A stretch of 64,000 bases of DNA. Origin: Dallia pectoralis (Eukaryota > Chordata > Actinopteri > Esociformes > Umbridae). The DNA lies in NCBI GenBank assembly GCA_029465975.1, contig CM055756.1, positions 7,875,805-7,939,804 on the forward strand, given 5' to 3'. Below the pieces are notes generated by a model. It made no database searches and had not been told where the DNA came from. It saw only the letters and a list, made by a program, of their open reading frames with translations. Shown in pieces: positions 45,395 to 57,929 of the stretch; within the stretch, counting starts at the first letter, position 1; each line of letters begins with the position of its first letter. Made by a program: the position numbers and the translations under genes.

Positions 45395-48300
45395 ATGGGT
45401 ATGTGTGTGTGTGTGGGATATGGGTATGGGTATGTGTGTGTGGGGGATATGGGTATGTGTGTGTGTGGGATATGGGTATGGGTATGTGTGTGTGGGGGAT
45501 ATGGGTATGTGTGTGTGGGATATGGGTATGTGTGTGTGTGGGATATGGGTATGTGTGTGTGTGGGATATGGGTATGTGTGTGTGTGGGATATGGGTATGT
45601 GTGTGTGTGGGATATGGGTATGTGTGTGTGTGGGATATGGGTATGTGTGTGTGGGATATGGGTATGTGTGTGTGTGGGATATGGGTATGTGTGTGTGTGG
45701 GATATGGGTATGTGTGTGTGTGGGATATGGGTATGTGTGTGTGGGGGATATGGGTATGTGTGTGTGTGGGATATGGGTATGTGTGTGTGGGATATGGGTA
45801 TGTGTGTGTGTGGGATATGGGTATGTGTGTGTGTGGGATATGGGTATGTGTGTGTGTGTGGGATATGTGTATGGGTATGTGTGTGTGGGGGATATGGGTA
45901 TGTGTGTGTGGGGGATATGGGTATGTGTGTGTGGGGGATATGGGTATGTGTGTGTGTGGGATATGGGTATGTGTGTGTGTGGGATATGGGTATGTGTGTG
46001 TGTGGGATATGGGTATATGTGTGTGTGGGATATGGGTATGTGTGTGTGTGGGATATGGGTATGTGTGTGTGTGGGATATGGGTATGTGTGTGTGTGGGAT
46101 ATGTGTATGTGTGTGTGTGGGATATGGGTATGGGTATGTGTGTGTGGGGGATATGGGTATGTGTGTGTGTGGGATATGGGTATGTGTGTGTGTGGGATAT
46201 GGGTATGTGTGTGTGTGGGATATGGGTATGTGTGTGTGTGGGATATGGGTATGTGTGTGTGTGGGATATGGGTATGTGTGTGTGTGGGATATGGGTATGT
46301 GTGTGTGTGGGATATGTGTATGTGTGTGTGGGGGATATGGGTATGTGTGTGTGTGGGATATGGGTATGTGTGTGTGGGGATATGTGTATGTGTGTGTGGG
46401 GGATATGGGTATGTGTGTGTGTGGGATATGGGTATGTGTGTGTGGGGGATATGTGTAGTGTGTGTGTGGGGATATGGGTATGTGTGTGTGGGGGATATGG
46501 GTATGTGTGTGTGTGGGATATGGGTATGTGTGTGTGTGGGATATGGGTATGTGTGTGTGGGGGATATGGGTATGTGTGTGTGGGGGATATGGGTATGTGT
46601 GTGTGTGGGATATGGGTATGTGTGTGTGTGGGATATGTGTATGTGTGTGTGGGGGATATGTGTATGTGTGTGTGGGGGATATGGGTATGTGTGTGTGGGG
46701 GATATGGGTATGTGTGTGTGTGGGATATGGGTATGTGTGTGTGTGGGATATGGGTATGGGTATGTGTGTGTGTGGATATGTGTATGGGTATGTGTGTGTG
46801 GGGGATATGGGTATGTGTGTGTGTGGGATATGGGTATGTGTGTGTGTGGATATGGGTATGTGTGTGTGTGTGGGATATGGGTATGTGTGTGTGTGGATAT
46901 GGGTATGTGTGTGTGTGGGATATGGGTATCGGTATGTGTGTGTGGGGGATATGGGTATGTGTGTGTGTGGGATATGGGTATGTGTGTGTGTGGGATATGG
47001 GTATGGGAATGTCTTTGTGTGGGATATGGGTATGGGAATGTGTGTGTGTGGGGGATATGGGTATGTGTGTGTGTGGGATATGGGTATGTGTGTGTGTGGG
47101 ATATGGGTATGGGTATGTGTGTGTGTGGGAAATGGGTATGGGTATGTGTGTGTGTGGGATATGGGTATGTGTGTGTGTGGGGTATGGGTATGGGTATGTG
47201 TGTGTGTGGGATATGGGTATGTGTTTGTGTGGGATATGGGTATGTGTGTGTGTGGGATATGGGTATGTGTGTGTGGGGGTATGGGTATGGGTATGTGTGT
47301 GTGTGGGATATGGGTATGTGTGTGTGTGGGATATGGGTATGTGTGTGTGTGGGATATGGGTATGGGTATGTGTGTGTGTAGGATATGTGTATGGGTATGT
47401 GTGTGTGTGGGATATGGGTATGTGTTTGTGTGGGATATGGGTATGTGTTTGTGTGGGATATGGGTATGGGTATGTGTGTGTGTGGGATATGGGTATGTGT
47501 GTGTGTGGGATATGGGTATGGGTATGTGTGTGTGGGGGATATGGGTATGTGTGTGTGTGGGATATGGGTATGTGTGTGTGTGGGATATGGGTATGTGTGT
47601 GTGTGGGATATGGGTATGTGTGTGTGTGGGATATGGGTATGTGTGTGTGTGGGATATGGGTATGTGTGTGTGTGGGATATGGGTATGTGTGTGTGGGGGA
47701 TATGGGTATGTGTGTGTGTGGGATATGGGTATGTGTGTGTGGGGGATATGTGTATGTGTGTGTGGGGATATGGGTATGTGTGTGTGTGGGATATGGGTAT
47801 GTGTGTGTGGGGGATATGTGTATGTGTGTGTGGGGATATGGGTATGTGTGTGTGGGGGATATGGGTATGTGTGTGTGTGTGTGGGATATGGGTATGTGTG
47901 TGTGTGTGGATATGGGTATGTGTGTGTGGGGGATATGGGTATGTGTGTGTGGGGGATATGGGTATGTGTGTGTGTGGGATATGGGTATGTGTGTGTGTGG
48001 ATATGTGTATGTGTGTGTGGGGGATATGTGTATGTGTGTGTGGGGGATATGGGTATGTGTGTGTGGGGGATATGGGTATGTGTGTGTGGGATATGGGTAT
48101 GTGTGTGTGGGATATGGGTATCGGTATGTGTGTGTGTGGGATATGTGTATGGGTATGTGTGTGTGGGGGATATGGGTATGTGTGTGTGTGGGATATGGGT
48201 ATGTGTGTGTGTGGGATATGGGTATGTGTGTGTGTGGGATATGGGTATGTGTGTGTGTGGGATATGGGTATGTGTGTGTGTGGGATATGGGTATCGGTAT

Positions 48301-50035
48301 GTGTGTGTGTGGGATATGGGTATCGGTATGTGTGTGTGTGGGATATGGGTATCGGTATGTGTGTGTGGGGGATATGGGTATGTGTGTGTGTGGGATATGG
48401 GTATGTGTGTGTGTGGGATATGGGTATGGGAATGTCTTTGTGTGGGATATGGGTATGGGAATGTGTGTGTGTGGGGGATATGGGTATGTGTGTGTGTGGG
48501 ATATGGGTATGTGTGTGTGTGGGATATGGGTATGGGTATGTGTGTGTGTGGAAATGGGTATGGGTATGTGTGTGTGTGGGATATGGGTATGTGTGTGTGT
48601 GGGATATGGGTATGGGTATGTGTGTGTGTGGGATATGGGTATGTGTTTGTGTGGGATATGGGTATGTGTGTGTGTGGGATATGGGTATGTGTGTGTGTGG
48701 GGTATGGGTATGGGTATGTGTGTGTGTGGGATATGGGTATGTGTGTGTGTGGGATATGGGTATGTGTGTGTGTGGGATATGGGTATGTGTTTGTGTGGGA
48801 TATGGGTATGGGTATGTGTGTGTGTGGGATATGGGTATGTGTGTGTGTGGGATATGGGTATGGGTATGTGTGTGTGTAGGATATGTGTATGGGTATGTGT
48901 GTGTGTGGGATATGGGTATGGGAATGTGTGTGGGATATGGGTATGTGTGTGTGTGGGATATGGGTATGGGAATGTGTGTGGGATATGGGTATGTGTGTGT
49001 GTGGGATATGGGTATCGGTATGTGTGTGTGGGGGATATGGGTATGTGTGTGTGTGGGATATGGGTATGTGTGTGTGGGGGATATGGGTATGTGTGTGTGT
49101 GGGATATGTGTATGGGAATGTGTTTGTGTGGGATATGGGTATGGGAATGTGTGTGTGTGGGGGATATGGGTATGTGTGTGTGTGGGATATGGGTATGTGT
49201 GTGTGTGGGATATGGGTATGGGTATGTGTGTGTGGGGGATATGGGTATGTGTGTGTGGGAGATATGGGTATGTGTGTGTGTGGGATATGGGTATGTGTGT
49301 GTGGGGGATATGGGTATGTGTGTGTGTGGGATATGGGTATGTGTGTGTGTGGGATATGGGTATGTGTGTGTGTGGGATATGGGTATGGGTATGTGTGTGT
49401 GTGGGGGATATGGGTATGTGTGTGTGTGGGATATGGGTATGTGTGTGTGTGGGATATGGGAATGTGTTTGTGTGGGATATGGGTATGGGAATGTGTGTGT
49501 GTGGGGGATATGGGTATGTGTGTGTGTGGGATATGGGTATGGGTATGTGTGTGTGGGGGATATGTGTATGTGTGTGTGTGGGATATGGGTATGTGTGTGT
49601 GTGGGATATGGGTATGTGTGTGTGTGGGGTATGGGTATGTGTGTGTGTGGGATATGGGTATGTGTGTGTGTGGGGTATGGGTATGGGTATGTGTGTGTGT
49701 GGGATATGGGTATGTGTTTGTGTGGGATATGTGTGTGTGTGGGATATGTGTATGTGTGTGTGTGGGATATGGGTATGTGTGTGTGTGGGGTATGGGTATG
49801 GGTATGTGTGTGTGTGGGATATGGGTATGTGTGTGTGTGGGATATGGGTATGTGTGTGTGTGGGATATGGGTATGTGTGTGTGTGGGATATGGGTATGTG
49901 TTTGTGTGGGATATGGGTATGTGTGTGTGTGGGATATGGGTATGGGTATGTGTGTGTGGGGGATATGGGTATGTGTGTGTGTGGGATATGGGTATGTGTG
50001 TGTGTGGGATATGGGTATGTGTTTGTGTGGGATAT
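45395..50035. repeat. 4.6-kb GT-rich minisatellite (23-bp family)
   Basis: About 200 units of 'gggatatgggtat' plus 'gtgtgtgtgt', 23 bp in the main form, with 21-, 22- and 29-bp variants (extra gggtat, ggggga, tttgtg, gtagga). Rare variants mark a higher order: 'gtctttgtg' occurs only at 47,011 and 48,434 (1,423 bp apart) and 'gtaggatatg' at 47,379 and 48,877. No stop codons in most frames, so it yields open frames over 1,500 codons that are not genes. Confidence 0.98.
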
Positions 50036-50039
50036 CCCA

Positions 50040-52529
50040 GTAAACCTTGATAACCCGGATCTGACTGCTAAAACCCCGTTCTCTGGCCTTCTGCCATCCA
50101 TCTGCTCACTTCCGTGCATTAATATAATTGTACCATGACGGAAACCTCTGCAGTAATGTCACATGTCAAAGGGGTCACGAGTAATAGTTTATCTGACCTC
50201 AAACTAACCACGCCCACCAGAACGCGATGTTATATATAAGATGCTAAATATAGCCCAGGGTGGCAATGACACGCAAACAAGTCACATCCGTACCAGCAGT
50301 TGAGCAGGCTCTATAAATAAACACTTTTAATGGTTTTATGGTTGAAGGCAGATCTGTTTTCGTGACGAAAGTCAGATGATCTGTAAATATCAAAGCGGAA
50401 AGAGGGCTTAGCTGTCTCACGGCATATGTGCATGTGTGTGTGTTTTGTGTTTTAGAGACAGATACCACTGAACTCAGAGCAGTGTATTGATAATCTCCTC
50501 TAGGCTTTTGGAGGAACTGGCAGGATGTTAGGGTGAGTGAGTGGGCTGGTTGGACAAAACAGTACAGTACAGTATTCAGTGGTCTGGATGTCATAGAGGG
50601 ATTTAGTTATTGCTTTATCCTTTGACGTTCAATTGAATGTAGAGTTGGGAAATCTCATTTGTTTTCAAAGAGAGCGAGAGAATCACTGGTTGTCCAGAAG
50701 TTGGAAGGATTTGTTAAACAGTTATTCCGAAGTTCTATTGAATTAAAGGAATGTAGCAACCAAAAGTGTATTATTGTCAGAGGTAAACGGAAGTTTTAAG
50801 ATTTCCACAAAAATAAGACAGATGATTTGGGTTGAGTCACTTCTGAGTGTTGTCTTTCTGGTAGGTTCTCTGTTACAGCTATGTGAAAAAGCAAAAAGAC
50901 CCCTTGAAAATGTGTATTTGACCTATTGTCTGACCACATTTAAAAATAAAGAAAAAGCCAATTTAACCAAACAGCATATTTTTTGTATTACTATGCAACC
51001 ATGCAGACAAATAAAACAAACAGAAATGAAGTTTATTTGTACAGAAAAAAAGTTACAACGGCCCTACATTTAACATCACATAAAATAGCTTTTTTTAAGC
51101 ATTGAATACAGAAAAGCAATACAATATTTACTTATTTATTTGTTGCACTTTTTGTAACGTTGTTGGCAATGTTCCTAATATGCAAAGTGGTTGATTAATC
51201 CTAGAAATGTCATTTGGACAAAATACTGAAACTAAGTGCACTCTGCTGTCTTGATGTTTAAGAAAGTTTAACCACATTCTACAACCCTCTCAAGTGCCTT
51301 GTTAATTAAATATGGCATTTAGCAGACATATCTTCCCAAAGAAACATTCAATCATGATAACATAAATTACAATGTGTGACACTGGGAATAAAACCCACTA
51401 ACCTAGTATCACAGGGCAATGTTATTAATACTGTGTGAAGCCCAGACGAAATATGATTTAGAAAGCCTTAATTAGTCAGTGTACCCTATTCCACCCTTTA
51501 AAAATCACTGCTTTATTAAATATTTAAAATGAGTCACATATGATTATGGCAGACATGGCATTGTGGGATGTTACTCCATGTTAACGAACCCTTCATAAAG
51601 CACGACATAGCTTTCCAATGACTTCATAACGCTAACACAATGCGTATGTAACGCGTGTTATACGCGTATCGTTTCAAAATGAAGACAGCGCAAACATTTA
51701 ATTTCCTGCCATGACACGATACACCCGCACGCCTGCACTAGGGCTCAACACTGACGAACTGTGAAAAATGAATATTAACGAAGTGTGAACACTGGGGTGT
51801 TTAGAGAAATAGCCAAAGAACAAAGGAATAGTGTGTGTGTTTCTTCGTTTCACGGTGGCAGTTGGGGCCATGGGGGTTTGTGGGTCTGTGTATAACAGTC
51901 AGAAAGAGAGATGCAAGTAGACCCCACTAAAAAGGAAACAAGACAGCGGGGAGCACAAAGCCGAACCCAGATCTGTAGTGCAATGCCTTGGAGAGGTCCT
52001 GCTTGTGTTCAAGGCCTTTCTTCCACACTCTAATAATTACCAGGGCCAAAGGAGCTCTGTAGTCTGGAAAACACGTTTTTTTCTACCGGTCACACAAGTG
52101 TAGCACTGGGTCCTGTTTCGTCCTCACACTTTTCTTCTCCCCCAGAGGACCCGTCTGACGGGAGTGGACTCAGAGCGGAGGGAGAGACGAGAGCTGTGCA
52201 CAGTATCTCTTTAATACCCAATTGTTCTTATCCCACGTTATCAAATAGACCTGATGCCGATGGAATTTAACGGGCGAACTGATTGGTTTTAACCTCATTT
52301 TTAAACACGCTCATTAGGAAGGGCGGCTGCCAGGACGGGCTTTAAACAATAGCATCAAGGTCGGGTTTAAATGTGGGTGTTTCTGTTGTTTTCTTCTATG
52401 TCGCTCTGAGTGAAGTATTAAACAACGCGAAATCCAAGTTTGAAACCGTTTTGAAGCCGTCTAGGGGAAGGGTTATAAACACAAGCCTTTAATTGGTACT
52501 AAACTTGTCACTGAGCTGAGTGACAAGAT
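50040..52529. other. Intergenic, nothing recognised
   Basis: Small open frames only. No exon structure, tandem array or mobile element that I can name. Confidence 0.4.
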
Positions 52530-52541
52530 GGTAATTACCTC
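52530..52541. repeat. Target-site duplication of Rex3 (3' side)
   Basis: ggtaattacctc, identical to 55,923-55,934 on the other side of the Rex3 insertion. Confidence 0.85.
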
Positions 52542-55500
52542 TCATCTCTCATCTCTCATCTTCAACCGCTTATCCGGGGTCGGGTCGCGGGGGTAGCAGC
52601 TCTAGCAGGGGACCCCAAACTTCCCTTTCCCGGGCAACATTAGCCAGCTCTGACTGGGGAATCCCGAGGCGTTCCCAGGCCAGTGTGGAGATATAATCTC
52701 TCCACCTAGTCCTGGGTCTTCCCCGAGGTCTCCTCCCAGCTGGACGTGCCTGGAACACCTCTCTAGGGAGGCGCCCAGGTGGCATTCTTACAAGATGCCC
52801 GAACCACCTCAACTGGCTCCTTTCTATGCAAAGGAGCAGCGGCTCTACTCCGAGTTCCTCTCGGATGACTGAGCTTCTCACCCTATCCCTAAGGGAGAGG
52901 CCAGCCACCTTTCTGAGAAAACCCATTTCGGCCGCTTGTACCCGCGATCTCGTTCTTTCGGTCATGACCCAGCTTTCATGACCATAGGTGAGGGTAGGAA
53001 CAAAGATTGACCGGTAGATCGAGAGCTTTGCCTTTCGGCTCAGCTCTCTTTTCGTCACAACGGTGCGGTGAAGCGAATGCAACACCGCCCCCGCTGCTCC
53101 GATCCTCCGACCAAACTCCCGCTCCATTGTTCCCTCACTCGCGAACAGGACCCCGAGGTACTTGAACTCCTTCACTTGGAGTAAGGACTCATTCCCTACC
53201 CGGAGTAGGCACTCCACCGGTTTCCTGCTGAGAGTCATGGCCTCAGATTTAGAGGTGCTAACCCTCATCCCAGCCGCTTCACACTCGGCTGCGAACCGAT
53301 CCAGTGAGTGCTGAAGGTCACCGACCGATGAGGCCATCAGGACCACATCATCCGCAAAAAGCGGTGATGTGACCATCAGCCCACCGAACGGGAACCCCTC
53401 CCCCCCATGACTACGCCTTGATATCCTGTCCATGAATATTACAAACAGGATTGGTGACAAAGCGCAGCCCTGGCGGAGGCCAACCCCCACCGGGAACGAA
53501 TCCGACTTACTGCCGAGGACACGGACACAGCTCATGCTTTGAGCGTACAGAGATTGGATGGCCCTGAGAAGAGACCCCCTCACCCCATACTCCCGCAGCA
53601 CCTCCCACAAAAGATCCCGGGTACCCGGTCATACGCCTTCTCCAGATCCACAAAACACATGTAGACTGGATGGGCATACTCCCAGGCCCCCTCCAGGATC
53701 CTTGCGAGAGTAAAGAGCTGGTCCGTGGTTCCTTTACCAGGGAGGCTGAGGAGTGTGATACCTCTGTAATTGGCACACACTCTCTGGTCCCCCTTTTAAA
53801 GAGGGGAACCACCACCCCGGTCTGCCACTCCTCTGGCACTGTCCCAGACTTCCATGCAATGTTGAAGAGGCGTGTCAACCAAGACAGCCCTTCCCCACCC
53901 AAAGCTTTTAGCATTTCTGGACGAATCTCATCAGTCCCTGGGGCTTTGCCACTGTGGAGTTGTTTGACTACCTCAGCGACTTCCCCCAGGGAAACTGACG
54001 ATGACCCTCCATCAGCCTCCAGCTCTGCCTCTGTACTAGAGGGCGTGTAGGTCGGATTCAGGAGCTCCTCAAAATGCTCTTTCCAGCGCCCGATCACATC
54101 ATCAGTTGAGGTCAACAGTGTCCCATCCTTACTGTACACAGCTTGGATGGTTCCCGTTTTCCCCTTCTGAGGTGCCGAACGGTTTTCCAGAAGCATTTTG
54201 GTGCCGACCGAAAGTCCTTCTCCATAGCTTCTCCAAACTTCTCCCACACCCGCTGCTTTGCCTCTGACACGGCAGCGGCTGCAGCCCTTCGGGCCTGTCG
54301 GTACCCTGCAACTGCCTCCGGAGTCCCCAGGGCTAGCATATCCCTGAAGGCCTCCTTCTTCAGTCGGACAGCTTCCCTGACCACCGTGGTCCACCACGGT
54401 GTTCTAGGGTTACCACCCCTTGAGGCACCTAGGACCTTGAGACCACAGCTCACCGCCGCAGCTTCAGCAATAGAAGCTTTGAACATCACTCAGGTTCAAT
54501 GCCCCCAACCTCCACAGGGATGCCTGAAAAGCTCCGCCGGAGGTGTGAGTTGAAGATCTTTCGGACAGGGGCCTCCTCCAGACGTTCCCAGTTCACCCGC
54601 ACCACCCGTTTGGGCTTACCTGGTCTGTCCAAAGTCTTTCCCCACCCTCTGATCCAACTCACTACCAGATGGTGATCAGTTGACAGCTCTGCCCCTCTCT
54701 TCACCCAAGTGTCCAAAACATGCGGCCTTAGATCAGCCGATACGATCACAAAATCGATCATTGACCTTCGGCCTAGGGTGCTCTGGTACCATGTACACTT
54801 ATGCGCCTCCTTATGTTCGAACATGGTGTTTGTTATAGACAATCCATGACTAGCACAGAAGTCCAATAACAAACGACCGCTCGGGTTTAGATCAGGAGGC
54901 CGTTCCTCCCAATCACGCCTCTCCAGGTGTCTCCATCGTTGCCCACATGTGCGTTGAAGTCTCCCAGCAGAATGATGGAGTCCCCTACTGGAGCCCTATA
55001 TAGGACTCCCTTCAGGGTCTCCAAGAAGGCTGAATACTCCGAACTGCTGTTTGGTGCATAAGCACAAACAACAGTCAGAGTTTTCCCCCCACCACCCTTA
55101 GGCGTAGGGAGGCAAACCTCTCATCCACCGGGGTAAACTCCAACACCGCCGTGCTCAGACGTGGGCTCGTGAGTATCCCCACACCAGCCCGCCGCCTCTC
55201 ACCCTGGGCAACTCATACCCATACACATATCCTACACACACACATACCCATACCCATATCCCACACACACACATACCCATATCCCACACACACACATACC
55301 CATACCCATATCCCACACAAACACATACCCAAGAACAGAGTCCAACCCCTATCCAGGGGTAAGGTTCCAGAGCCACGGTTGTGCGTAGAGGTAAGTCCCA
55401 CCAGATCCAACTGGTATCGCTCCACCTCACGCACAAGTTCTGGCTCCTTCCCCCAGTGAGGTGACGTTCCACGTCCCCAAAGCAAGCTTCTGCCGCCCGG

Positions 55501-55922
55501 GTCTGATCCGTCGAGACCCCCCACCTTCACTGTCACCCATATGACAGCGCACCCGACCCCTGCGGTTGTTCCTGTGAGTGGTGGGCCCACAGGATGGAGA
55601 GGAGAGAGATGCCACGTATCTCGTTCGGGCTGTGCCCGGCCGGGCTCCGTGGCAAACCCGGCCACCAGACGCTCGCTTTCGAACCCGCCGTCTGGGCCTG
55701 GCTCCAGACGGGGGCCCTGGGCTTCCTCCAGGCAGGGTCTCGATCCTTTTCCCTCGATTTTTCATGGGGTCTTGGTGAACCATTCTTAGTCTGGCCCCTC
55801 GCCTGAGACCACTTTGCCTTGGGAAACCCTACCAGGAGCATGAAGCTCCAGACAACCCAGCCCTCAGGTTCATAGGGGCACACAAACCTCTCCACCACGT
55901 TAAGGTGATGATTCCCGGGGAG
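52542..55922 (-). mobile_element. Rex3 (RTE clade) non-LTR retrotransposon, full length but inactive
   Basis: On - the element starts with a GC-rich 5' region (55,922 to about 55,500). It continues through an APE-type endonuclease (LALGTWNVTSL near 55,480; STDHHLVVSW near 54,660) and a reverse transcriptase (KAPGTDEIRPEMLK near 53,950; catalytic LFADDVV near 53,350). It ends with LSRKAKLSIYRSIFVPTLTY, RERVWGPLLELLPP-type sequence and a GATGAGA repeat tail at 52,542-52,562. The tail, domain order and wording match Rex3. Inactivating changes: an inserted 118-bp minisatellite piece in the endonuclease, frame shifts near 54,860, 54,400 and 53,600, and, compared with the family as I remember it, loss of about 25 codons in the RT near 53,742. 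Confidence 0.9.
55214..55331 (-). repeat. Minisatellite segment inside the Rex3 endonuclease
   Basis: 118 bp that are the exact reverse complement of 48,780-48,897 in the big array, including its rare tttgtg and gtagga variants in the same order. It is flanked by Rex3 sequence on both sides: WTLF on the 5' side, ELPRVRGG on the 3' side. Confidence 0.93.
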
Positions 55923-55934
55923 GGTAATTACCTC
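55923..55934. repeat. Target-site duplication of Rex3 (5' side)
   Basis: ggtaattacctc, the partner of 52,530-52,541. It is followed by the palindromic stretch cctcaaatttgagg, so the insertion went into an AT-rich dyad. Confidence 0.85.
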
Positions 55935-55939
55935 AAATT

Positions 55940-56968
55940 TGAGGTTAATTACCTCAAATATCCCAAATATAAAGTTAAATGTGGAAAGCAGAACACAAAT
56001 CGTCAAAGCTTGTTGAGTGTATCCATCTGCACCGTGAACAGTGGTTTCATCAAAGTTCTCGAAATGGTTCACGACAAATATTTATAAACAGTCTCAGTGG
56101 TTCCCAACTCCAGTCCTTGAGTAGCCCCGGCAGAGTGCACATATTTGTTGTAGCCCTGGACAAGCATACAGAATTCGAGTCAAGGAGGGCCTGAAAATTA
56201 CTTGACAAGTGGAATCAGCTGTGCTTGGCTGGGGCCAAAATAAAAATGTGTAATGCTTTGGGTACTCGAGGAGCGGAGACTAAACCAATCGCAAGAAGTT
56301 CCACCGTGTCGGAGCCACTCTAGGTAATCTTTGTGGACATATTTCATCTAGCATTTTGAGAAAAATCCTGCTACAGCGACTAAGAGGGGAATAAAATAAT
56401 TGTTTCACGACTACAACCTTGGTTCCCTAAGAAAGGGAACCTGAAGTGATGCATCTATGGGAGAAGGCACAGGCACCAACCTTAAAGGAATATCACTCAC
56501 ATCTATGGAGCTCCATCTCCCATGCTACCATTGGTACATCTACTCCTGATCCCACCGATAACGGCTGCGCTCACCACTACTTGAATGGCACAACCTGAAA
56601 CCCAAAGGAAAAACTTGGGAAGGTCAAGGGGAATATTCAAAACCGGAAAGTGTAGAAAGAACTAGATTGCTACTGTAGCAAATGACTAGATGTACTCCCC
56701 ACCACAACACACCGGGCAGGGAAGACCTGACAATATCTCGAGGGCCGATTTTCATGTGTAGTTTAACTCTGGAAATTGTAATCCAAACCCAAATTGGCAT
56801 TTTTGGCATGACTAAAATGTTAAAATGTACAGGTAATATTTACAATAGAATACATTTCTGTCTCATATTAAAAATGACATTTTTGGTCCAGTTGGACTCT
56901 AGGGGGTCCCAGGCACTCAGCTATAGACAATCCAACAAACCTTGGTTTACAAACTGTTCTTTGTGTCC

Positions 56969-57009
<41 letters not shown>

Positions 57010-57690
57010 GTCTTTGGGAATGTGCAGGAGCAGAATGGAAAACTTTAATAAAGCAAGCAATTGTTAGCCTCCGGTGCCTGTGTCATTCTCAGAGCAATAT
57101 ACAAAGGTAGAGACAGAACAGTATCCGCACGAGGAGAGCTGCGTCCCCTCAGATTTCCTGATCCACCTTACACCAACAAATTCTCCTTAAAACAGGGGAA
57201 GATAAAGCCAAAAGCTAAGTGTAAAGTCCCTGCGGTTCTGCGGGTCATTCATACGTTATTCAAATGATCACATTCAAATAATGTCACTTACAGGTTTTCA
57301 ATATGCAGAATCTGGGAGATTTATAGTCTGTAACTGAAGAAATGTTCGTCTTCTGCGGCATGATTTATTCGTCTGTGCTTTGTCTTTCTGCATATTTTCC
57401 TAGTATATTTTTTTCAGTGGAAAGGTAAAAAATGTATCCTTCGGCCAAAACTGGGTTATAATGAAATTCAAAGATTTAAGAGATTAATTAAAAAAGCAAG
57501 GTCTTCAAGTGTTATTGCATTGTCATCAAGAAACCATTTCAGCCTAATACATTAATCGACAGAGACTGCCAAAATGTGTCCTGTCATCGATGGGGAAGTT
57601 GACCTCATGCAAATTGCCTAGCAAATCTGCTGGGCAGTAGATAAGCAAATAATTCCAACAAGAACAAGTTGAACATGGGTTCAAGCTCCT
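55940..57690. other. Intergenic with weak repeat traces
   Basis: 'ccttggttccctaagaaa' + 'gggaac' at about 56,417-56,440 resembles a dispersed fish repeat. A GT run lies at 56,970-57,006. No gene found. Confidence 0.4.
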
Positions 57691-57916
57691 ATATCAACAG
57701 TGACGTTTGTTTGAGCAGTTGTTCGTGATAACGAGTTGCTGCTTTGTCGCCCGATCTCCATATTTCTCAGCTGTCCATCCGATTGAGCATTTTTTCTTGG
57801 AATGTGGGATTTGTTGGTGCCAGATACCACAGGACACCATCAGGAGTTCATGCCTCGGCAGGTCGGCTGCATATTTGGCTGCCGTATGTCATAATGTTTT
57901 GGCTCATCAGTGTACG
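57690..57916 (+). mobile_element. Tc1-like transposon 3' end
   Basis: The + strand carries a decayed SPD...PIEH region near 57,750, then 'tggtgccagataccacag' + 'gacacc' at 57,814, and ends in 'gtcataatgttttggctc' + 'atcagtgta'. The middle block is the same stretch that was multiplied in the 36.5-kb array. Confidence 0.65.
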
Positions 57917-57929
57917 TACAGATTGGTAT

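Noticed and set aside
45353..50138. Open frames up to about 1,590 codons on both strands (His/Thr/Pro-rich or Cys/Val/Gly-rich)
   Set aside because: They are translations of the 23-bp minisatellite, which lacks stop codons. Both strands and several frames are open at once, and no gene signals are present.
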